Source: Macquaria australasica
Taxonomy: Eukaryota > Chordata > Actinopteri > Centrarchiformes > Percichthyidae
Reading direction: 5' to 3'
Length of the DNA: 64,000 bases
Assembly (NCBI GenBank): GCA_005408345.1
Contig: SEMN01000456.1
Coordinates: 361,153-425,152, forward strand
The notes under the pieces were generated by a model. It was given only the letters and a program-made list of their open reading frames with translations. It was not told the DNA's origin and made no database searches. Below are positions 52,750-62,775 of this stretch, in pieces; position 1 is the first letter of the stretch, and each line of letters opens with the position of its first letter. The position numbers were made by a program, and so were the translations under genes.

Positions 52750-52906
52750 CGTTGAAACAGTTTAATCAACAGAACATTTATTATTTTGGTTATCAATTAA
52801 TCTTTCACCCATCCAGCTAAACTGCCAAACATTCTCTGGTTTGAAAGTCTTTGGGTTAAGACTGTTGGTCAGTTAAAACAAGCAGTTTGACACCTTGGAC
52901 CCAAAG
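52750..52906 (+). repeat. family A, diverged partial copy
   Basis: Shares AACAGTTTAATCAACAGAAC, TCTCTGGTTT, TCTTTGGGTTAAGACTGTTG and CAGTTTGACACCTTGGAC with the central part of family A. Confidence 0.45.
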
Positions 52907-53055
52907 TGTTCAGCAATAATCATCCTTTAAGTCTTTTCTCTTGAAAAACCGAAAAATGCTGTTTGAAAACACACGAGAAAGCATTAAACTCACCTGTGCG
53001 TCGCCTACCGAAGTTGAGTTTTCCAGTGAAACGCTAAGACGTAGTGGGCTCATTT

Positions 53056-53069
53056 CTGCCCCCCTGTGG
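53056..53069 (-). promoter_or_regulatory. CTCF-like motif (two mismatches)
   Basis: The reverse strand reads CCACAGGGGGGCAG. It sits 54 bp from, and opposite in orientation to, the better motif at 53123. Confidence 0.2.
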
Positions 53070-53122
53070 ACGAATGGGGGAAAACACCTACTGGTGCTTG
53101 ACGGTTGCGTTCCCACCAGCGG

Positions 53123-53136
53123 CCACAAGGGGGCAG
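53123..53136 (+). promoter_or_regulatory. CTCF-like motif (one mismatch)
   Basis: CCACAAGGGGGCAG, preceded by GG and followed by C, close to the CTCF core. Lies between the convergent gene ends. Confidence 0.35.
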
Positions 53137-54456
53137 CAATGAGCCGATTCCACTCTCACGAAATAAAGGTGAGACTTGTGCTTAATCGGAAGGGTTTTCA
53201 AACCTAATTAATTGGTTTTACAAGAGAAAACACTTAAGGGATGAAGTCAATGCATCACTTAGTAATGGTTGTCCCTATTTCGCCACCATTTACTCACAAC
53301 ATGAACATGTGACCCGAGGTTAAGGGCTCTGCACAGCCACAGAGCTGTTTTCAGTTATTCTGATTGATTAGACCTCATCCAAATTGAGGCTGGGTGGAGC
53401 TCAATACTAGTATTGTATTGTAGTGTTACACTTGGGAGTACGTCAAGAATGACACGGGGCTGTGCATACTTTTTAAATATTTTATTACAGTATCTGACGA
53501 GTCCACTATCATTTCTTTTTTTAAATCTGTCATACATCTACAAAATGAACACAGGAGTTGATCAGTTTTGGTCTACAAGGCCTCATAACACACCAGTTAG
53601 TAAGAAGAGAGTGATCAGCAGAAACAGGTCAAGTTCACATGTCGTCTGTGAGGTAAATCACTTGGACTGATGGCGGATTTAGAAACAAACCATCTGTCCG
53701 TCTAAAGCCCTCTGTGACCGACATTTCATCTTTTAAGGGTTATTTTCAAATCAGAGCCAAATCCGGTCGCGAAAGTTGGGAATCATTTGATAATTTGTTT
53801 TTCTGCCTCCAAATTTTTGAAGGCTTTTCTCCTCAGTGCCGTGTTACAATATCTTCTACAACAACAGAGGCTTACAGCAGACCTCTGCTTTTTTGTTTGT
53901 AAGGGCAAACGCACTTCAGGGGTGATTGATGAAGAGTCTGGAGTCAGACTGGAAGAACAGAAAGTGTGGATTTTGAAAAACAACAACAAACCCCAATACA
54001 AAATATTTTTGACACCAAAATTAAATTTACATCCTGCCCCTTTTCTCTTAAAATCACTGTCCAGTGAAAGTCGTGTAGCTTCAAAGTGTCAAATCTTAAT
54101 GACTAAGAAAAACAGTTAAGTTGCTTTAAGCTTGAGTGACAATGCATTTTTAAATACTGGCAAGGTTTATGATGTTTACAAGCGGTAGGGCAGTTTCCTA
54201 AACTTATAAAGGAGTGTGTGATCCTTTATAATATAAATTGCCACAGTTTCAGATACATGGTTCTTACCGGACAGTGGGGCCTTTTTTCACCCAGACAAAC
54301 CAGTTTTAAAGCATTACAAGTTGATGAAGATGAATGGTATTCACTCGGTAAATATTTTAAGGTCATGTAAATGAGTCATCAGTAACTATTCCTATAGCCC
54401 ACTACAGCATAATTCTGCAAGTATTTTGTCTGATTTCTCACTTGCCATCTCACCTA

Positions 54457-54462
54457 TTTATT
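54457..54462 (-). terminator. mccc1: candidate polyadenylation signal of mccc1
   Basis: AATAAA on the - strand, with a G/T-rich segment (ggtgagatggcaagtgag) just downstream. It would give a 3' UTR of about 650 nt. Confidence 0.35.
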
Positions 54463-55103
54463 ATCTTCTGCCTCAGATATGCTTACAAGCAACTATTGCG
54501 TTTTAAAGATAAAGAAGTACACAGTGTGTGCATAGAGAGGACACTCGGCTGTCAACCTCATCAGTACCGAAGTGCAATAAACTGTACTGAACAAGAGAAT
54601 GCCCAACTCTTCACCACTGACAGAAACCAACACAGAGACTTGGGGAAAAATGTAAAATTTGCAAACACAGAAGTTGCCAGAGATTCATGGATTACTGCAA
54701 ATATATAAACACACAGAAAAGAAAAGCAGAGACAAACAAAATAATCAACATAAAACATAATATTCTGATGTGTAAAAGGCAACTGTACATTAGAGATTTC
54801 TGTGGCATTTACCCACAGTATGAGCCTTTTCACTGCTGTCACACCCAGGAACATTTCATGTCACCGTAACTGTTTTAGACCTTCCTTTTGCAGTCTGGGT
54901 GCCCAGGATGAAAGTTTTTGTCTCATCCAATCCAGACTGAAACAAACTGATGATTCAGGTCCCGACTTTAAGAAATATCAGTCAAGTGCTGGACACCGAC
55001 CCCGTTCAGACCAACTCACTTTCCCTCCAATTGTCACACTAACTAGTTCCGGCTCTGTCCTACCTGTCAGCGTGTATTTGTGGGTGTGTGGTTGTTTGTC
55101 TGT

Positions 55104-55235
55104 TTACTGGCTGCTCGCCTCCCCCTCCTCCCCCTCCTCTTCCAGTTCGACCAGAGGAGCGTGGCGATTGGCCTGAGAGCCCTCGCTGAAGAAAACCTTC
55201 TTGATCACGCCTGACTTGGGCGCCCGGATCGTATG
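55104..55235 (-). CDS. mccc1: mccc1 last exon
   Basis: 132 nt including TAA at 55104-55106. Encodes HTIRAPKSGVIKKVFFSEGS, QANRHAPLVELEEE, then an acidic Glu/Gly tail ending ASSQ. Acceptor ctccgcag. Confidence 0.95.
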   Translation of the reverse strand, partial: HTIRAPKSGVIKKVFFSEGSQANRHAPLVELEEEGEEGEASSQ

Positions 55236-57329
55236 CTGCGGAGGCAAAAACAAACAACTTTCTTACAAGCGCAGCAGAAAGTGAGAGACCAGGTGAAGGT
55301 GAGAATGTGCAGGACTCAGCTTCTCACCTCCATCTTCATGGCGATCATGACCATCAATGCGTCTCCTACAGCCACTTTGTCTCCGGCCTTCACCAGCACC
55401 TGAAACACAATAAAACAGATTATTTGTATTTGTTTGGACATTCAGTCTTTGTTCATCTCAACAATAAAGATCAGACCCATAATGTCACTTGAGGATAATG
55501 AGAAAGTATTTTATGTCTTTATTACTTCTTGTTTAGATTGCTGTAATTCTCTTTTTTAAATCTGTGGTTCAGGCATCTCTCAGTTGTTCAATATATGGCA
55601 GTCGGTCTGCTCTTATCACTTCTGCCTTCAGTCTCATTACACTGGCTGCCAGTACATTTTAGGCAAACAATAATACACTCAGAGGTGAATAAAAATAATA
55701 GAAAAGGTGGAGGCAAAGAACAGCATTTCTTTCACAGAGTCAATTATTTTCTATATCAGCAGGAGTGTACGACTGTGCTTATACAACGGCCACTTACCAC
55801 AACAAAAAGATTGTGTTAAAATCATCATTTCTTCTATGAAGTTTGTAATGATTAAGGTTAGTTTCACCAGTGAGGTAACTGAAGGCATGGTGTGAAGTAA
55901 AAGTATTGTGAGAAATACACGTACAGTATTTGCTTCCTCGCTGAGAGTTAGATGAGAAGATTGATACCACTCTCGTGCCTGTACGCTAAATATGAAGCTG
56001 GAGTCAGGAGGCGGTTAGCTTAGCATAAAGACTGGAAGCAGGGGGAAACAGCTAGCCTGGCTCTGTCTACCAGCACCTCTAAAGCTCACTAATCAACATA
56101 TTGTATCTTGCCGTCTAATTAACGACATGTTAATTAGTTAGCTTTAACACACGAGAGCGGCATCAATCTTCTCCTCTAACTCACAACAAGAAAGTGAATC
56201 AGTGTATTCCCAAAAATGTTTCTATTTCTTTAAAGTCCACTGAGAATTGTTGCCATTTAACCGACTCTGTCAAAAAACTGCAGATAGCTAAAGTTTTGGG
56301 GTTTTTTTGGTAAGTGGCATTAACATAACATCCTGATATAGTAAATAATGGACTGTTTTATATATTAGGACATCTTGTGTAATATTGGTTACACATCAGG
56401 ACACCTTCGAGCGTATTATCCCTTACTTTGTAGAGTCTACAATTATCTGTCCAACGTCCTTTAGCTGTTCCACCGGCTAAATCCAAAATTGATCAAGACT
56501 GCGTTTTAAGCCGTGGTCCCAAAACTGTGGAATAAATTACCCACTTTTATAAATTGATTGTGTCTATTTTTTATTCTACCTTCTGTAGAGCATTTTGTAG
56601 ACTTCTGTTTTTTGATGTAATAATGTATTTATTTCAACATAATGTTAAGTTAATAGCTCTTCGCTGTTGTATCTTGAAATGGAGTGATGTGAAAGGCTTA
56701 TACAAAAAAACAAACATTTTTATGTACAATTCATCATTTAATATGATGACTTTAGTCCTCCAAACCTCTGTAAAGACAGAAATTAAATTCACTGCCAATT
56801 ATGATCCATATGCTAATATAGCCAAACTCACCTTCTCTATGGTTCCAGTCATGGGGGCCACGGCTCCACCCTGAGCCCCAGAGCCGCTCACACCGGCCAG
56901 ATACTTGGGCACTGGAACAGAAACTTCAGCGCTTCCCTCCTGCAGAAAAGATGTAAAGATGTCAGAAAGAGAAGTGACATGTAACTGGCAGCTGAGGTAA
57001 GACGATTCTTTAATTTCCGCTGCTGTCAGACGTCGAGCGTTTGTCCCCAGCCACCAGTCTCAAAAGATGACAGATGCTAAAGACAGGAAATAGAGGCAGT
57101 TCCTGCAGTGACAGCTGGAGTGTAGTTCTCGTTAGACTGACTGGGGAAAGAGTGGATTTACAGCTTTTACGAACCTGTAATAAATCAACTGTGAACATGT
57201 TGTATCAACAAATTTGTTTAAGGGAGTTACTGCACTTTACTTGAGGAATGAAGAACTTCTTATTTGAGTTTAGGACAACATGTTTTCATGCTTGCATAAG
57301 TCCACCCATTACTATACTAATATATACAT

Positions 57330-57368
<39 letters not shown>

Positions 57369-60300
57369 CATACACTCAAATGTTTAGGTTTAAGAAATGT
57401 GGTAAATATTCTCTGGTTCCAGCTTTTCTGTTTTGTTTTGTCTTATGTGATGCTAAATTTAATATTTTGGGGTTTTGGACTGATTTGATGTTGGTTTCCA
57501 GGATATTCTGATGACCATTTTCCACAATTTTCTGCATTTTATGGACCAAACAATAAATCTTTTAACCACTAAAATAATCAGTAGATGAATCAATGTGAAA
57601 ATAATCATTAGTTGCAGCCCTAAAATAAATACTGCTTCATCATATAACTATGCAATCACTTGAATTTACATCATTTGCATCAAAAAAAGTTGAACATAAA
57701 TGAAATGAAACATAATGAAATGAACATAAATCCCAGTGCAACCAAGATGACAGATGACTTCACTGTTTTAGGGAATATATGTCAAATGCAAGTCTGCCCA
57801 CACACCATAAATAGAAAAACTGTCAACAGTGGTGGGAGGAACATACCATGGAGAACAGGTGCACCGTGTTGTCCAGGATCACCAGTTTGGGACGAGACTT
57901 CACGCCATTGACGGAACAGTGCAGGAATGATGCTCCACCTTCCATCTCCACCTCCCCGGTCACATGGTACACCTCCTCGCCAATCTGGAAGTGATGATAA
58001 ATGTGAAGGAGGCAGATCTACTACTACAGATTCATCTACATCTTCACCTACTAATAGTGTTACTTTTCAGTAACCATCACTTTGTAATTCTTGACCATAG
58101 GAACAGAAGTTTAACAAAATAATGTTAACTCAAAAGTCCTACTAGCTATTTTTGGATTTGCAAGCGTATCTCACACTTCATCAGTGATTGGAGTTTGCTC
58201 GTATTCAATTTGCTGATTAAGGCAGCGAGATGTGGTGTAAAGCTAGTAATTGAACCTTGAGTTAAGATTACTTTGTGAAACTACTGTTGTATAAGTATAA
58301 AGAAATTAATTGGGGTTTATTTTAAACATTAAAAATTGGATTATAGAAAAAAAACACAATTATACAATAATGTGGGATTCAATCAGTATTTCAAAATACC
58401 AAAAACTGATCTCCTCCTTTTTAAAAATCCGGTTACTTTTCTGTGAAAAACAATAAAACATAAGAACAGTGATTAATGATGTCGGACGCAGGACCTTTCC
58501 CAGCTCACCTGCATTGTGTAGCTTCCATCTTTGTTGTACACGATGACCACATCAACTTCTAAAAAGACACAAACACACGAGACGAAATGTTTTGTAATTC
58601 TAAAAAAGCCAAACAGGTAAGCAAACAAGAGGAGACAATGGAGTGACTTAATGCAGAGGCTTTGGTCACACTGACGCAGCAACCGAGGGATTTATTTTTG
58701 GCCTTGCAGTGACATTTATAATAGAAACCTTGAATAATGAATAGGACTTCATTAACAAACTGTCACAGAGCAGACCAGCTCTAAACTTAATTATTCAAAC
58801 ACTCATTATATAAATCAGATCCACGGTTATGAGTCGACCCTAACTGTACTTATCTGCTTATTAAAACTAACATACTATACCATTTCTTCACTTTATTTAA
58901 CACATGATTTAAATGCCATCCCGGTCATTATATACCTCTAAAGCATCCAAAACATTTCATGAATGCACCAAGTTTTTGATTGACAGGCCTAATGACACCG
59001 TTACTACACACCTTAATAATCCATGTATATGTATGTATTATTTCTATTTACTGTATATTGTTTTCCCCCCTAACTAACCTTATGTAGGTGGGTGAATGCA
59101 TGTCAATGTGTATATATGACTGTCTGTGTTTGTGCATGTGTGTTATACATATGTACATGTATACATATATAATTAGTTGCCAGTTTATTAGGTACACCTA
59201 GCTGAAGCAGTCTAATACAACAGCACAACAACTGTTTTAGAGAGGTGCTGATTCAACTTTATGATCATTTTGGAGGCTGAACTGTATTGCATTATACAGA
59301 GATGTGTTTCTGTTATTTAGTCTACCCTCATTGATATAAAGCGGATGGACAAAATAACACAAACACCTGTCAGAGTGTTGAACAGGATTTCCAAATGATT
59401 CTGGTGTCTTAACTGACAGCTAGAAAAGAATAGAAGGAATTTCCCATCCTGTCATCTCTGAAATGAGCGCTGCAGCCCATCAAAAGAAAATGAATCGACA
59501 ACCATCTTGATAATGGATTAACCATTTAAGTTACTTATTAAGTGAAAATGCTAAATATTTGCTGGTTCCAATGTCACAAATGTGAGGATTTGTTGCTTTT
59601 CTCTGTTTGTATCATTGTAAATTGAATATCTCGGTCTGTTGGTGGGAAAAAACAAGAAATTTGAATGTGGTTTTGGCTATTTTCTTGTATTTTAAAGACC
59701 AACGGATTAATCAAAAAAATTGTTGAGATTAATTGATAAAAATTAAAATTTGTTTCAACGTCTGTGGTGCATTTAGTAGACAAGAACCCAAAGTTTAACT
59801 ACTAAAATTTAATGGAAAAAAAGCTTCTCTGCAGTCCCACCACCTTTGATCCTGTTGAGCAAAATATTTATATATCCCTTCCTATCCACTAGGGGGCAGT
59901 GAAGGCTCACCATATGTCTGTTACTTACTTTTGTCTCCCAGCTGAAGCGTCATGTTTCTGTTAAACTGAATGTTGCTTCTCCAGCCGCTGCTGGAGCCAA
60001 ATGGGGAGAAGGGGTCTGAAAATCACACACACACACACCATGTACACTTAGTACACTAATACTATTTCAGGTCAAAAGTGCTTTAAATCATTTGTCCTGC
60101 CAAGTGTTATCCCCTCACCAGTGGAGGTCTGTGTGAACGCCTGTGTGCGTTTCCTCTCCTGCAGCACCAGGCCCAGGGCCGCCTGGCAGATCGTTTCCCC
60201 AGTAGGAGTTCTCGGAGTGGGGAAGAGGTCGGCGTAGTGCTGAGGGATGAAGCTGGTGGTCACGTTTCCAGCCTCAAACTCCGGGTGGCCCGAAAGACTC

Positions 60301-60654
60301 AGCAAAAAGTCAATGTTAGTGTTCAGTCCCACGATCTGAGGACGGGGGCAGCAGAGAGGACAGAAACATGCAAAGAAAGTTAAGACACAGAATCATCAAT
60401 TACAGGTATTTTTTGCATGTATCTGTTGTATAATTTAAATCCTACACAGTCCTACACATAGGGGCTTTGGGTTTAGTAAATGCTGTATTTATCTTACAAG
60501 TTCAGCTGCATGACATGCAGCGCATCATTTCACTGTGTGTCTTACATTGTACTGCCGTAAGCAGTACCGCAGCTTCTTTAAGGCAGCAGACCGGTCTTCT
60601 CCCCACACCACAAGCTTGGCGATCATTGGGTCATAATGTGCCGACACCTCATCC

Positions 60655-60693
<39 letters not shown>

Positions 60694-62721
60694 TATGTCA
60701 GTTGTAAAGCTCCCAGTGTTTTTGCATTATGGTAATTATTTGTCCCTCGCTCATCCTTCATTATCTACTCAGACTGAAGCAGTCGCCTGGATTCTTCTGT
60801 CTACTTTCTTTATACCGGTCTCGTCACGTGTAATTGGATAATCAGTGATCAAGAATTTCTCAAAAAGAACAAACAGAGATTAACAAATGGATGGAGACCT
60901 GTGCTGTGCAAGCACTCATTGCTGTTGTTTCTGCACTACATTTCCCAGAGATTTCTTTGTGCTTGGTCTTTTTTCTGAATATCTTTCTTGATATTTTGTG
61001 TGTAATGAGCTATGAGAGAAGGTAGCAAATTGGACATTAACTCTGTAAAAAACACCGAGTGTTGTTACATAAAGAATAGAAAACTATCCATGCAAACACA
61101 ACCGGAGAGTTAGATCTAGACTCCCCTACCATCCCTGACTCCAGTCTCTATGCGTGTGTGTTGGTCTGGTGGAGGGGTGGAGAGATGCAGCAGAGGCCCC
61201 GCCCCTGGAAGGAAGTCGTTGTTTGGGTCCTCGGCATAGATACGAGCCTCAAAAGAGTGCCCCCTTAAAGTGATGTCATCCTGGAGGAGAGGCAGGCGCT
61301 CACCTGCCGCCACCTGGAGGAGATTTACACAGAGAGCAATTAGTGTGACTGAAATCAAAACTTGTTGTTGACGTGGTACTTTCTGTTGATTAAAAAACTC
61401 CTATTTTTTCAGCTGATTGTCAGCATTTCCTCCCTCCTTCCTCTCTCACCCGGAGCTGCCACTCCACCAGGTCAGTTCCAGTGATCATCTCAGAGACGGG
61501 ATGTTCCACCTGCAGCCTGGTGTTCATCTCCATGAAGTAAAAGTTATGCTGGGAGTCCATTATAAACTCCACTGTACCTACACAGGAAGACAAACAATAT
61601 GATGTCAATATCCTGTGTGTTCTGGGTCAGAGGCACTGTGGTGAGCTGAGTGTTTGTGCGTCTCACCTGCCCCTACATAGTCGACAGCCTTGGCTGCTCT
61701 GACTGCTGCCTCTCCAAGTTTCCTCCGAACCTCAGGACTAATACCAGGCTGGAAAAATACAGTCAACAGTCAACAATAAATTCAAGTGATCATAGCCCTA
61801 ATATCCAGTTTCACACCATAGATCCACATACTCCATCCTTTCTTCTAATGAGACGTTCTCACTATAGTGGCCATTGGTAGCCGGAGAAGGAAAGGGTCCT
61901 CATTTAACACAAAACTCTACGAACACAGGTGGACTGAACTTTGTGAGGAAAGCTTTTCCACCTTTTATCACTATGTTAGTGAAGGAAAGAGCTTTTATTG
62001 ACTGTACATTTATGGGTTTGGGAGAAAAAGGTTTCCAGTTCCTTGTTTGACCTCGTTCATAATGGGAACAGTTTGATAACCAGGGTTGCCAATGTTTTAA
62101 ATAAGACATTTTACAAGACATTTTCAATTACCTACAAACTAATTGGAAATAAGAGAAACAGTTCCTCTACGCCAACAATAAGACAGGTGGATTATTCCAG
62201 AATAGTGACTCAACATATCCTGAACTTAAGCCTCAATTCAGGCTCCCATTAGCTGGATGTGGGAAATCCAAATGTATCTTTGCAAAAGAAACTGATTTAA
62301 ATGTCAGACTTTTAATTCACTCAAAGTTCCATATCAGTCGATTCAACGATACATCTATGTCACCACCATTGCTCACTCACCCCTGGTGCTTCCTCTATGA
62401 TCTTCTGATGTCTCCTTTGGACGCTGCAGTCTCTCTCAAACAGATAGACAGCGTTGCCGTGCATGTCCCCGAAGACCTGAACCTCCACATGTCTACATGA
62501 GACACACAGACAGAGGAATACCAGGACAAATTCATCTTTTTATATGAACATAAATAAACCTGACAAGGTGGGGAGAACTGGCTGGTACCTGGGATCCTCT
62601 ACAAACTTCTCAACCAGCATGACGTCATCGTTGAAGGATTTTCTGGCTTCTCGTCTCGCCGACTCCAACTGCTCCAAGAAGTCTGAGTCTGACCGTGCAA
62701 TACGCATCCCCTAAACACACG

Positions 62722-62775
<54 letters not shown>

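Larger units (their letters stand above)
52450..55103. other. intergenic region / mccc1 3' UTR
   Basis: No coding gene seen between the convergent 3' ends. Contains a family A fragment, two CTCF-like motifs near 53.1 kb and several AATAAA on the - strand (54457-54462, 53481-53486). Short ORFs lack homology. Confidence 0.6.

Noticed and set aside
52910..53207. Overlapping ORFs on both strands
   Set aside because: Intergenic, no homology; the sequence contains the CTCF-like motifs, which explain its GC richness better.
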